Assembly (NCBI RefSeq): GCF_005144745.1
Contig: NZ_SWKK01000023.1
Location: 1-61,535 of the forward strand
Length of the DNA: 61,535 bases
Source of the DNA: Flavobacterium sp. ASW18X
GTDB lineage: Bacteria; Bacteroidota; Bacteroidia; Flavobacteriales; Flavobacteriaceae
Direction: 5' to 3'
Shown here: positions 7,907 through 16,844 of the stretch, piece by piece
Numbering within the stretch: the stretch's first letter is position 1
Layout: each line of letters starts with the position of its first letter
The notes under the pieces: generated by a model
Databases searched by the model: none
What the model saw: the letters and a program-made list of their open reading frames with translations, nothing else
Told to the model about the DNA's origin: nothing
Translations under genes and position numbers: made by a program

Positions 7907-9676
7907 CCCTTCTAAATTGTATTTGCCTTTTGTAACACGATAAATAGGATAACTTAAGTGTGCTCTTTCGTATAATTGAGAATGTTTAAAAATATAGTCT
8001 AATTGCGCATACCAGTTATTGGCAAAACTTGATTCCCGTTGTTTTTTGGCCATTAAACTATCTTTTAGGATAGAATTATTTTCTAAAATTTCTAAGGCAG
8101 TATCCTCAAATACATAGGGAGAAAAACCTTCCTTCTGCTGTAAAATTGTGTCAAAAAAGTTCCAATTAAAAAAAGAATCTACCGCGGTAGGCTCTAAAAC
8201 TTCTAACACATATCGTACTCCTAATTGGTTGGTTTTAACCAAAACATCTCCTTTTTCTAAGGCTATGCTTTTGGAGCTCTTGGTCACTCTGGTGTCGTAA
8301 TGAGGATAATGACCTTCATATGCATTAGAATAAGTTTCATAACTAGCAATCTTGTATGCTTCTACCTCTAAAACACTATCTTTTGCTATGGTTTGATAGC
8401 TAATACCATTTTGTGACAAGCGTTCTAAAACAGTGCTCCAACTCTTTTTAATAAGGTAAGCCTCTGGTACCTCTACCTCTTCTGTGCCTTTATAATAATT
8501 GTAATAAGGAACTTGCTTGGTAAACGTAGAATCTCTGTTATACTTTAATCGATTAAAGCCTGTTATGGCGCTAGCGATGGTGTCTGCTTTGTAGCCTTTA
8601 AAATTTAGGGTAGTTACTTGGGTGGAATCTAGTTCCCAACGCAAAGGATATTTCTCTAAGGTTAAAGCTGTTTGTTGAGCTTCCTTTCGCAGATTTTTAA
8701 TTTTTTTGTGATGCTCCTCTGTTAGAACTACTAATTGTTTCATAAGCTCATATGTTCCTTCTACCCGTTGTTTGTAAGGTTTTAGCATATGTGTTTCTAC
8801 CATTAAGCCTAACGTATTCCAAAGGGTGGTGTACCCGGTGGAGTATCTTGGATTATCCAGAAATTGGGAAAAACCAGTTTCTGGAGGTTTGTTAAATACA
8901 TTTACATAAGGGGTAATATCCCATTTATGTGCAGCTAATTTTTGTTCTAATTGTGGCATTAGCGTGCTATGTAAAAAATCGCCAGCGGCACCTCCAAGTT
9001 TGTTGTGTTGGGTAAATAAATGTGTTAAAGTATATTGATAATCTGCACCATTACTTACATGGTTATCAACAAAAACATCTGGTTTTACCATGTGGAATAT
9101 TGTGGCAAAAGTAGCGGCGTTTTTGGTGTCCATTTTTATAAAGTCCCGGTTTAAATCAAAATTACGGGCATTGCCTCTAAACCCGTATGCCTTGGGGCCA
9201 TTTTGATTGGCTCTACTAGTACTATTTCTGTTGAGCATACCACCCACGTTGTAAACTGGAATGGTTGTTAGAATGGTATTTTTAGGAGTAGGTATTTTAT
9301 TATTAGCTAAATCTCTAAAAAGCATCATAGAGGCATCTATACCATCACTTTCTCCCGGATGTATACCGTTATTTATAAGTAAAATGGTTTTGTCTTCCTG
9401 AAGTTTTTTAAAGTTGAAGTTGCCATCGGGATTGTAAGTAACCAAATGAAGGGGTTTGCCACTATCTGTAGCGCCAATGTTTTGAACATGTATTTCTGGG
9501 TATTCTTTAGCTAGATTTAAATAGAAATCTATGACCTCCTGGTAGGTGGCAGTTTCCGTTCCACCGCTATTTTCAAAGGTAGTTTTAAACGTTTGCTCGT
9601 TCTTTTCCGTTTGTTCATCACAAGCAATAAGAATCAAAAAAACAATTAAACTAAGTGAGCGCCAAACCAATTTCAT
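7895..9676 (-). CDS. M14-family zinc carboxypeptidase, lipoprotein
   Basis: The 593-residue protein has a lipoprotein signal peptide with a lipobox ending LIAC (Cys19), placing it on the envelope. The M14 zinc-carboxypeptidase domain follows: HPGES supplies the His and Glu zinc ligands (about H106 and E109), RNFDLNRDF (about 171-179) corresponds to the substrate-binding Arg region, and DNHVSNGADYQ supplies the second His (about 206). A C-terminal extension of about 250 residues (from about 340) has no motif I recognise. It probably trims peptides outside the cell. The gene is not obviously in an operon and ends inside the NUDIX gene. Confidence 0.88.
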   Translation of the reverse strand: MKLVWRSLSLIVFLILIACDEQTEKNEQTFKTTFENSGGTETATYQEVIDFYLNLAKEYPEIHVQNIGATDSGKPLHLVTYNPDGNFNFKKLQEDKTILLINNGIHPGESDGIDASMMLFRDLANNKIPTPKNTILTTIPVYNVGGMLNRNSTSRANQNGPKAYGFRGNARNFDLNRDFIKMDTKNAATFATIFHMVKPDVFVDNHVSNGADYQYTLTHLFTQHNKLGGAAGDFLHSTLMPQLEQKLAAHKWDITPYVNVFNKPPETGFSQFLDNPRYSTGYTTLWNTLGLMVETHMLKPYKQRVEGTYELMKQLVVLTEEHHKKIKNLRKEAQQTALTLEKYPLRWELDSTQVTTLNFKGYKADTIASAITGFNRLKYNRDSTFTKQVPYYNYYKGTEEVEVPEAYLIKKSWSTVLERLSQNGISYQTIAKDSVLEVEAYKIASYETYSNAYEGHYPHYDTRVTKSSKSIALEKGDVLVKTNQLGVRYVLEVLEPTAVDSFFNWNFFDTILQQKEGFSPYVFEDTALEILENNSILKDSLMAKKQRESSFANNWYAQLDYIFKHSQLYERAHLSYPIYRVTKGKYNLEGLIQ

Positions 9677-9720
9677 TTAAAAAAATTAAAGAGTTGTGAC
9701 GCTAAATTAGCTATTATGCC

Positions 9721-10131
9721 TTACGAAGCCATATTTAATACAGACAAATCATTAATGTCTAATTTATAGATAGGTTTCGTAAGAAAATCTATACGATGCT
9801 TGGTGTTTTCTGAGAAATAATGCCATTTATCCCGGTCTGCTTTATCAATAGAGGAGGTAATAATTTTAATATTTATGAGCTTATCTATTGGTAGGGCTAT
9901 AAATTCTTCTAAAAATGTCCATCCATCCATGATAGGCATATTTATGTCTAGGAAAATAAGGTTAGGAATGCTTTTATTTTGCTCAATAATTAGTTTAATA
10001 GCAGCAAGCGCATCAGCTCCGTTGCCAAAATCATCTATTTCTATAGCAAGTTGAAATTTGCCTAATATTTTTTTGAGTCCAAAGACGGTAATCATATCAT
10101 CGTCTATTATAAATACTTTATTATTCTCCAT
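9721..10131 (-). CDS. Single-domain response regulator
   Basis: The 136-residue protein consists of a receiver domain alone: acidic pocket IIDDD (about 8-12), phosphoacceptor Asp62 in IFLDINMPIMDG, the conserved Ser/Thr in KIITSS and Lys in LTKPI near the C terminus. There is no output domain, so it probably acts by protein contact or phosphotransfer. I start at the ATG at 10131 (MENNKVFIID), which overlaps the last 11 bases of the upstream histidine kinase; the two are therefore a coupled two-component pair. Confidence 0.88.
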   Translation of the reverse strand: MENNKVFIIDDDMITVFGLKKILGKFQLAIEIDDFGNGADALAAIKLIIEQNKSIPNLIFLDINMPIMDGWTFLEEFIALPIDKLINIKIITSSIDKADRDKWHYFSENTKHRIDFLTKPIYKLDINDLSVLNMAS

Positions 10132-11965
10132 GTTTAAAAATGATGCTAAATGTTGCTCCTTCATTAATTTCACTACATACCGCTAACTTTGCTCCCATAG
10201 CTTCTGCTTGGTTTTTAGCAATGAATAAACCGATGCCTTTTGCATCTGGATTATCATGAAACGTCTTATACATACCAAATAACTTATCTTGATGTTGGTA
10301 AATATCAAATCCTAAGCCGTTATCTGTAACATTAAGGAGTACTTTACTTTCAGTAATACTACTTTTTATGTCTATAACCAATGGCTTATCTGGATGTCTA
10401 TACTTTATGCTGTTGCTTATAAATTGGGTGATGATATTTTCTAGATATTGTGGCACAGCTTGTACTACAATAGTATCATCTATGGTAACCTTTACATTTA
10501 TGTCGGAATCTAAAATTTGTGTCCTTAAATTATTAAGTGCCTTGATGGTAGCCTCATAGAGATTTATAGGCTCGTTCTCTAATTTTAAATTGGCATTAAT
10601 TTCTAAAACTTCATTAAGGTGTTCCAAGGTTTCTGATAATTTGCTAGCTGTTTCCGTTAACATATCCATCAATCTTTGCTTCTCTATACCATCACTCTCA
10701 ATATTTAAGAAATTTAATAGCATGGTAAAGTTGGCAGAATGAGAACGGATATTATGGCTAACAATATGGGCGAAATTTAGAAGTTTTTTATTTTGAACTG
10801 CAGTTACTTTAATCAACTCTTGTAGTTCTGCTTCTTTACTAACCACATCAGAAATATCTAAACTGATACCTATTAAACCCTTTACTCTTCCTTTAATATC
10901 TAATAGTGGCAACTTAGAGGTTAAAAAAGATAAGCTTTCACCTGTAGCATTGCGGTAGGTAAACCTTTTGCCCAACATAGGCTCTTTGCTTTCCATTACG
11001 TCAAGGTCTTCCTTCCTTAAAATTTTTGCTAGTTCTGGCTCAAATAAGTCAAAATCATTTTTTCCTAATATCTCTTCTTCCGTTTTATTAAAAAATTTAC
11101 ATTCTTGTTGGTTAATCATAACCTTTCTAGATTCTAAATCTTTAATATAGATACTAGCAGGTAGGCTGTCTATCAGCGTGCGTAATAACTTTTCGTTTTC
11201 TACAATCTGTATTTTTGCATTTACTTGTTCACTTACATCTTGTACGGTGCCCACGAGCTTTACCACTTTTTTGTTTTGTGTTATTGGCCTGCACGCGGTT
11301 ATAATATGTTTTTTAACGCCTTTGGCGCTATTAATTTTCATGGTTTTATGCCAAGTTATCCCTATTTCTGCACTGGTTTTGTACAGGTTTTTCATGGATT
11401 CTTTGGCTTCTTCACCATCATAAAATTTAATAAAGTTCTCTACGGTAGGTTCAAAATCTAATGGAACATCGTAAATATCTTTAGTGGTTTTAGACCATGT
11501 AATGGTTTTAGAGAACATATCGTACTCCCAAATACCCACTTTAGAAATTTCGCTTTGTATGTTTAGTAAATTATCTAGCTTATCGTATTTAAGATTAGTT
11601 TGTAATTCTTGGGTTATGTCTTCAATTTTTAGAACTGTTCCTAAAAGCTCCATGTCATCAGATAACCAAGGCGAGAAATCCCATTTAAAATATTGGTGCT
11701 CCTTATGGTCGCAAATACCTTGTTTGTGAATTCCTTTAAGTACGTCTTCAAAAATTTCTTTCTGTTGCTCGCATTGCTCCCCCTTAAATATCTCTGTTAA
11801 GTGCAAGCCAATAAAAGAATCTCCCTTAAAACCATAGAATTTTGCCCACTTTTTGGTGGCTTCAACTAACACGCCATCAGTGTTAATCATTGCCATCATA
11901 ATAGGCAATTCCTTTATGGAATAAGAGTTAATAGTAGCTTTCAAAGTGTTTGGTGTTAATCGCAC
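10121..11965 (-). CDS. PAS-domain sensor histidine kinase (cytosolic)
   Basis: The 614-residue kinase has three PAS-type regions (about 15-120, 135-250 and 258-375), then a dimerisation/phosphoacceptor helix with the H-box HIVSHNIRSHS (His404) and an ATPase domain with N-box NSIKYRH, G1 DNGLGFD and G2 GIGLFIAKN. No transmembrane helix or signal peptide is seen, so it senses an internal cue. The start codon is GTG at 11965; no in-frame ATG precedes it, and an internal ATG pair at about residue 23 would truncate the first PAS domain. The H-box has Asn after the histidine where Glu or Asp is usual. It is coupled to the downstream receiver protein. Confidence 0.9.
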   Translation of the reverse strand: MRLTPNTLKATINSYSIKELPIMMAMINTDGVLVEATKKWAKFYGFKGDSFIGLHLTEIFKGEQCEQQKEIFEDVLKGIHKQGICDHKEHQYFKWDFSPWLSDDMELLGTVLKIEDITQELQTNLKYDKLDNLLNIQSEISKVGIWEYDMFSKTITWSKTTKDIYDVPLDFEPTVENFIKFYDGEEAKESMKNLYKTSAEIGITWHKTMKINSAKGVKKHIITACRPITQNKKVVKLVGTVQDVSEQVNAKIQIVENEKLLRTLIDSLPASIYIKDLESRKVMINQQECKFFNKTEEEILGKNDFDLFEPELAKILRKEDLDVMESKEPMLGKRFTYRNATGESLSFLTSKLPLLDIKGRVKGLIGISLDISDVVSKEAELQELIKVTAVQNKKLLNFAHIVSHNIRSHSANFTMLLNFLNIESDGIEKQRLMDMLTETASKLSETLEHLNEVLEINANLKLENEPINLYEATIKALNNLRTQILDSDINVKVTIDDTIVVQAVPQYLENIITQFISNSIKYRHPDKPLVIDIKSSITESKVLLNVTDNGLGFDIYQHQDKLFGMYKTFHDNPDAKGIGLFIAKNQAEAMGAKLAVCSEINEGATFSIIFKHGE

Positions 11966-12110
11966 AAATACAAGAAATTTCTTACAATACTATAAATATA
12001 GTACTACAGAAAAGACTTTTTGTTGTGTAGCTACAAAAAAATGTGGTTTTTCCTTTAAATCCTGCTCATTCTGATTGAAAGGAGATATACTATAGGTGAA
12101 TGGTTGTTAA

Positions 12111-12575
12111 CTAAGGTTGAGCTGTATAGCGAACGGTATCTGGTACCAACCCTGTATAATCTCCCCCATTTCGTATTACATCTCTAACTATAGAACTACT
12201 AATGTAAGACTTGCCAGAAGAGGTGAGCAAAAAGACCGTCTCTATTTCTGATAATTTTCTATTGGTGTGAGCAATAGCTTTTTCGAACTCAAAATCAGCA
12301 GGATTTCTCAATCCTCTTAAAATGAAATTAGCATTAATGCTTTTACAGAAATCCACTGTTAAACCCTCATAGGTCAGCACTTTTATTTTGGGTTGGTCCT
12401 TAAACGCTTCTTCTATAAATTTCTGACGCTCTTCTAAACTGAACATATACTTTTTGTCTGCATTAATACCAATAGCAATGATTAATTCATCAAAAAGGGT
12501 AATACCTCTTTGGATAATATCATAATGTCCTAAGGTAAGAGGGTCAAAGGACCCTGGGAATATAGCGCGTCTCAT
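12111..12575 (-). CDS. coaD: Phosphopantetheine adenylyltransferase
   Basis: CoaD transfers AMP from ATP to 4'-phosphopantetheine, the penultimate step of coenzyme A synthesis. The 154-residue protein begins with the nucleotidyltransferase motif GSFDPLTLGHYDI (residues 8-20, with His17 of the T/HxGH motif), has RGLRNPADFEFE near residue 90 and the SSSIVRDV segment near 130. Length and motifs are typical. It follows ddl by 38 bases on the same strand and is probably cotranscribed with it. Confidence 0.96.
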   Translation of the reverse strand: MRRAIFPGSFDPLTLGHYDIIQRGITLFDELIIAIGINADKKYMFSLEERQKFIEEAFKDQPKIKVLTYEGLTVDFCKSINANFILRGLRNPADFEFEKAIAHTNRKLSEIETVFLLTSSGKSYISSSIVRDVIRNGGDYTGLVPDTVRYTAQP

Positions 12576-12613
12576 TTGTTGTAAATCGTTGGTTTAAAAA
12601 TAACGATTATTCT

Positions 12614-13588
12614 CTACTTTAAAGCCTCTATAATTGCACTTTCAAAAAGTTGAGCTAGACTTATGCCTGCAGCTTGTGCTTGTTGCGGTAAAATGCTTTC
12701 TTCTGTTAATCCAGGTGTCGTATTTACTTCTAATAAATAAGGTTGGTCCCCAATAAAAATAAATTCACTTCTGGTGTACCCTTTTAGTTTTAATACTTTA
12801 TAAATTTTGGTGGCTACACTGGCCACATTTTGTAGCTGAATATCTGATATTCTTGCTGGTGTTATTTCTTGAGATTTACCTTCGTATTTAGCTTGGTAGT
12901 CAAAAAAATCGTTCTCAGAAACTATTTCAGTTACTGGTAGTACTTTAATTTCATCCTTATACGTAATTACGCCCACAGAGACTTCTGTACCTTCTAAAAA
13001 AGACTCTATTATAATTTCATCATCTTCTTTAAACGCCATTACAATCGCGATAGCAATATCTTCTTTCTTATATACTTTAGAAATTCCAAAACTACTACCT
13101 GCCTTATTTGCTTTTACAAAACATGGTAAGCCTACTGTCTCTACAATACCCTCTACATCTATAACGTCTCCTTCGTTTAAAGGGTAAGATTTAGCACATT
13201 TAATTCCATACGGTTTTAAGGTGCTTAGTAAATCACGTTTATTAAAAGTGAGAGCCGCTTGGTATGCATTACAGGCCGTTTGTGGTAACTGTAGTAGCTC
13301 AAAATATCCTTGTAATAGGCCATCTTCTCCTGGAGTACCATGGATGGCGTTAAAAACACAATCAAAAGTAATCTTGCCACTAGGTAATTCTAAAGAGAAA
13401 TCGTGTTTGTCAATCTCATACTTTTTGCCACTAATATCTTGGTGATACCAAGAATTTTTTGTGATAACAATGCCGTAGGTATTGTATTTGGTAGTGTCTA
13501 AATGCTTCATTACAACACTTCCACTTTTCATGGAGATTTCTTTTTCGCTAGAAAAACCACCCATGACAACAGCTATATTTATTTTCAT
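12614..13588 (-). CDS. ddl: D-alanine--D-alanine ligase
   Basis: Ddl joins two D-alanines with ATP to make the D-Ala-D-Ala end of the peptidoglycan precursor. The 324-residue ATP-grasp enzyme shows GGFSSEKEISMKSG (about 10-23), the HGTPGEDGLLQGYFEL segment (about 84-99), CFVKANKAGSSFGISK (about 156-171) and the metal-binding EVNTTPGLTEES near residue 296. It is divergent from a PASTA-domain gene, and a cell-wall theme links the two. It is the first gene of a ddl-coaD pair. Confidence 0.96.
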   Translation of the reverse strand: MKINIAVVMGGFSSEKEISMKSGSVVMKHLDTTKYNTYGIVITKNSWYHQDISGKKYEIDKHDFSLELPSGKITFDCVFNAIHGTPGEDGLLQGYFELLQLPQTACNAYQAALTFNKRDLLSTLKPYGIKCAKSYPLNEGDVIDVEGIVETVGLPCFVKANKAGSSFGISKVYKKEDIAIAIVMAFKEDDEIIIESFLEGTEVSVGVITYKDEIKVLPVTEIVSENDFFDYQAKYEGKSQEITPARISDIQLQNVASVATKIYKVLKLKGYTRSEFIFIGDQPYLLEVNTTPGLTEESILPQQAQAAGISLAQLFESAIIEALK

Positions 13589-13664
13589 TCCTTAGAATTA
13601 ATGTAGTGGCAAAGTAAATAAAAAAAGAGGGCGTTTTTCTATATTTGTCCGCAAACAACTTCTT

Positions 13665-14252
13665 ATGAAGGATTTTATTGGCTTTTTAAAAAGCAAGACG
13701 TTTTTAATACAGTTGGCTATTGCAATGGTGTTAATAGTGATATTCGTGTTTGTAATCTTAGGTTGGTTAAAAAGCACTACCAATCATGGCGAGTTTGTAC
13801 AGGTGCCAGACTTTTCTAAAATGTCTGTGATGGATATGCGTAAAACAGCAGAAGCAGCAGGATTGCGTTATGAGGTTTTAGATTCTACCGATTATAACCC
13901 AGAATATCCAAGATTTTCCATATTAGAACAAAACCCTAAAGCTGGATCCAAAGTAAAACACAACAGAAAAATATATTTTACGGTAAACCCTTCTGGTTAT
14001 AAAAAAGTATCTGTACCTAAAATTATACAAGTTACTCGCAGAAACGCTACTGCCATGCTCCGTGCAGTTGGTTTAGATGTGCAACGCGTAACCTATATAG
14101 ACGAACTTGGTAAAGACATGGTATACCGTGTAAAATACAAGGGAAAAGATATAAGTCCTGGAGAAAAATTGCCAAAAACCTCCAAGGTGGAGCTTATTTG
14201 TGGTAACGGTACTATTCCAGAAGAGATTTTAGCTACGGAGTCTGACCAATAA
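13665..14252 (+). CDS. Membrane-anchored PASTA-domain protein
   Basis: The 195-residue protein has a short cytoplasmic N terminus, one transmembrane helix (about 14-34) and two extracytoplasmic PASTA domains (about 45-112 and 114-182). PASTA domains bind muropeptides or beta-lactam-like ligands and are known from Ser/Thr kinases and penicillin-binding proteins; here there is no kinase or transpeptidase domain. This small form is common in Bacteroidota between ddl and an RluD-type gene. Its TAA shares its last base with the ATG of the next gene (TAATG), so translation is coupled. A TATATTTG -7-like box lies at 13640-13647. Confidence 0.88.
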   Translation: MKDFIGFLKSKTFLIQLAIAMVLIVIFVFVILGWLKSTTNHGEFVQVPDFSKMSVMDMRKTAEAAGLRYEVLDSTDYNPEYPRFSILEQNPKAGSKVKHNRKIYFTVNPSGYKKVSVPKIIQVTRRNATAMLRAVGLDVQRVTYIDELGKDMVYRVKYKGKDISPGEKLPKTSKVELICGNGTIPEEILATESDQ

Positions 14253-15292
14253 TGTATATGGAAGAAGAGGAAGATTTTGGGCCTAACCAAGACGATTTAT
14301 ACGAACACCATAAGTTTGTAGCTTCTAAAGGACAAGAACCGCTAAGAGTGGATAAGTTTTTAATGAATTTTATAGAAAACGCCACCCGCAATAAAATTCA
14401 ACAAGCTGCTAAAACAGGAAATATTTGGGTAAATGACACTCAAGTAAAGCAAAATTATAAAGTTAAAGCAGGGGATGTTGTAAAAGTGTTATTTGAGCAT
14501 CCGCCGTATGAATTTTTGCTAACACCAGAGAACATACCGCTAGATATTGCATATGAGGATGATGAGGTTTTGGTCGTCAATAAAGAACCAGGGATGGTAG
14601 TGCATCCTGGACACGGAAATTATTCTGGCACTTTAATTAATGCTTTAGTTTATCACTTTGAAAATTTGCCAGATAATAGTTCTGGCAGACCCGGGTTGGT
14701 ACACCGTATTGATAAAGATACTTCTGGATTGCTAGTTGTAGCTAAAACAGAACATGCTATGACGCATCTGGCAGAGCAATTTTTTAATAAAACTACAGAA
14801 CGGGAGTATGTAGCCCTTGTTTGGGGTAATGTGGTAGAAGATGAAGGTACTATAGAAGGGCATCTGGCACGCAATCCAAAAAACCGACTGCAAATGATGG
14901 TTTTTCCAGAAGGCGATGTTGGTAAAGAAGCGGTAACGCATTATAAGGTTTTAGAACGATTTGGTTATGTAACCCTAGTGTCTTGCAAATTAGAGACAGG
15001 AAGAACACACCAAATTAGGGTGCACATGAAGTATCTAGGTCATCCTTTATTTAATGATGAGCGTTACGGCGGAGATAAAATACTTAAGGGTACCACTTAT
15101 ACCAAATACAAACAGTTTGTAGACAATGCCTTTAAACTATTACCAAGACAAGCTTTACACGCAAAAACTTTAGGATTTGTACACCCTACCACAGCTAAGG
15201 CGCTAAGATTTGATTCTGAAATACCGGCAGATATGCAAGCGTGCATAGAAAAATGGCGCTCTTACAGCAAAAACAGTACAGAAGAATCATAA
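14252..15292 (+). CDS. rluD: RluD-family 23S rRNA pseudouridine synthase
   Basis: Members of this family isomerise specific uridines of 23S rRNA to pseudouridine. The 346-residue protein starts with an acidic tail, then an S4 RNA-binding domain (about 29-80), then the catalytic domain with the HRIDKDTSGLL motif near residue 150 that carries the nucleophilic aspartate, and GRTHQIRVHMKYLGHPL near 250. Length fits RluD. A second ATG two codons later is an alternative start. The exact target uridines cannot be deduced, so the rluD name is by family. Confidence 0.92.
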   Translation: MYMEEEEDFGPNQDDLYEHHKFVASKGQEPLRVDKFLMNFIENATRNKIQQAAKTGNIWVNDTQVKQNYKVKAGDVVKVLFEHPPYEFLLTPENIPLDIAYEDDEVLVVNKEPGMVVHPGHGNYSGTLINALVYHFENLPDNSSGRPGLVHRIDKDTSGLLVVAKTEHAMTHLAEQFFNKTTEREYVALVWGNVVEDEGTIEGHLARNPKNRLQMMVFPEGDVGKEAVTHYKVLERFGYVTLVSCKLETGRTHQIRVHMKYLGHPLFNDERYGGDKILKGTTYTKYKQFVDNAFKLLPRQALHAKTLGFVHPTTAKALRFDSEIPADMQACIEKWRSYSKNSTEES

Positions 15293-15382
15293 AGATTTTC
15301 AATTCTGCTATTGAAAAGAGCATTGAAGCAAGCATTTTGTCTTTTTAAAAAGCAATGTATTTTTACCCAAAGTTTAGACGCT

Positions 15383-16144
15383 ATGAAAATTGTAATTTCT
15401 CCTGCAAAGTCATTGGATTTTGAAACACAGTTGCCCACTAGTAAACACACAGAACCTGTATTTTTAGAAGAAGCAAGTAAGTTAAACTCGGTATTGGCAA
15501 AGAAAAAACCAAAGGCTTTATCAGACTTGATGCATATTAGTGATAGTTTGGCGCAACTTAATTGGGAACGTAATCAACAGTTTTCTACGCCTTTTACTCC
15601 GGAGAATGCAAGACCAGCAGTGTATGCGTTTAATGGCGATGTGTATCAAGGATTAGATATATATACTCTTCCAGAAAACAAAATAGATGCCCTACAGCAA
15701 AAACTTCGCATCTTATCTGGCTTATATGGTGTTCTAAAACCTTTAGATTTAATGCAGCCTTACCGTTTAGAAATGGGTACTCAGTTAAAAGTAGCGCGCA
15801 AAAAGAATTTGTATGAGTTTTGGAAAGAAACGCTGACACAACATTTGAATGATGAACTGACGGAAGACGAACTCTTTATTAATCTAGCAAGCAACGAGTA
15901 CTTTAAAGCAATTGATACTAAAACTTTAAAAGTGCCCGTAATCTCTCCGGTATTTAAAGATTGGAAGAATGATAAATTGAAGATTATTAGCTTTTATGCA
16001 AAAAAAGCTAGAGGCTCTATGGTGCGTTATATAATAGATAATGATGTGGAAACGCTAGACCAATTAAAAGGCTTTGACTATGATGGATACCAGTTTAGCC
16101 AAGAACATACCCTTAAACCTAATGAACCTGCATTTATCCGGTAG
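15383..16144 (+). CDS. yaaA: Peroxide stress protein YaaA (DUF328 family)
   Basis: YaaA-family proteins lower free intracellular iron and protect DNA under peroxide stress; the E. coli member binds DNA. The 253-residue protein starts [14 protein letters not shown], and shows [10 protein letters not shown] (about 76-85), the [21 protein letters not shown] region (about 107-127), [11 protein letters not shown] and the C-terminal [15 protein letters not shown] segment, all hallmarks of the family. I use the ATG at 15383; an in-frame ATG at 15311 would add 24 residues with no family match. It follows the pseudouridine synthase by 90 bases. Confidence 0.93.
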   Translation: MKIVISPAKSLDFETQLPTSKHTEPVFLEEASKLNSVLAKKKPKALSDLMHISDSLAQLNWERNQQFSTPFTPENARPAVYAFNGDVYQGLDIYTLPENKIDALQQKLRILSGLYGVLKPLDLMQPYRLEMGTQLKVARKKNLYEFWKETLTQHLNDELTEDELFINLASNEYFKAIDTKTLKVPVISPVFKDWKNDKLKIISFYAKKARGSMVRYIIDNDVETLDQLKGFDYDGYQFSQEHTLKPNEPAFIR

Positions 16145-16187
16145 ACTAAATTGCAATTTGTACCGTTCTTATAGTATATAGAAAACT

Positions 16188-16544
16188 ATGAGAAAGCTTA
16201 TTTTGTCATTGGTAGTTGTTGCAGTCATTGCAGCATGTAATGATAGAGATGATAATTTAGAGGGTGTAAATCTGCGTATTCAAAATAGTAGTTCTAGTAA
16301 TTTTACTACGGTTACCGTTGGGGATGAGCGACTAGTTTTTGAAAATGTTATTTCAGGTAGTTATTCTGATTATCAAGAAGTAGTAAGGGCTTACCAGCAA
16401 GACACAGTACACGTAGTTGCAGATTCTTTAGATTTACGTTTTGTTCCAGAAATACAGACAGATTCTCTTCCTTTAGGAGTGTACACTTACGAGTTGTCTA
16501 TTTCAGAAGAAGGCCAACTGCAGTTTCAATTTAAAATTGATTAA
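16188..16544 (+). CDS. Small predicted lipoprotein, unknown function
   Basis: The 118-residue protein has a lipoprotein signal peptide with Cys17 in the lipobox VIAAC, followed by an Asp/Asn-rich linker and a small beta-rich domain (alternating hydrophobic strands such as FTTVTVGDERLVFENV and LPLGVYTYELSISEE). I do not recognise a named family. It is 43 bases after yaaA on the same strand and could share its transcript. Confidence 0.7.
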   Translation: MRKLILSLVVVAVIAACNDRDDNLEGVNLRIQNSSSSNFTTVTVGDERLVFENVISGSYSDYQEVVRAYQQDTVHVVADSLDLRFVPEIQTDSLPLGVYTYELSISEEGQLQFQFKID

Positions 16545-16844
16545 TCCTATCTTAATAGTATAACCTGTATTTTTCTACGATGGTTATCTCTACTATGAGC
16601 TTTTTTCTTCTTGCGCCAAACACTTATCGGTAATTTTATCTTCTCTTATATTCACATCCCTTTTACCTACACGTAAACTAATAGTTATTTTTTTATAATC
16701 ATCATAAATTAATGGCACTACAACGTTTTAGTTTGTGATTTTTTTAGTTTAAATGATAGTTTTGTGAAAAATATTCATTACTTAAAGAATTATACTATAC
16801 CACATACACTAACTATTAACTAATTCTAAAATTTAAGAAAATCA
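16545..16844. other. 300-base intergenic region upstream of pyruvate carboxylase
   Basis: AT-rich stretch without a convincing ORF on either strand. The only element I can support is the pyc promoter at 16733-16764, leaving about 80 bases of 5' untranslated leader. No clear terminator for the upstream lipoprotein gene is visible. Confidence 0.5.
16733..16764 (+). promoter_or_regulatory. Promoter of pyruvate carboxylase
   Basis: TTG at 16733-16735, a 21-base spacer, and TAGTTTTG at 16757-16764, a perfect TAnnTTTG -7 box of the Bacteroidota primary sigma factor. Pattern match only. Confidence 0.55.
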
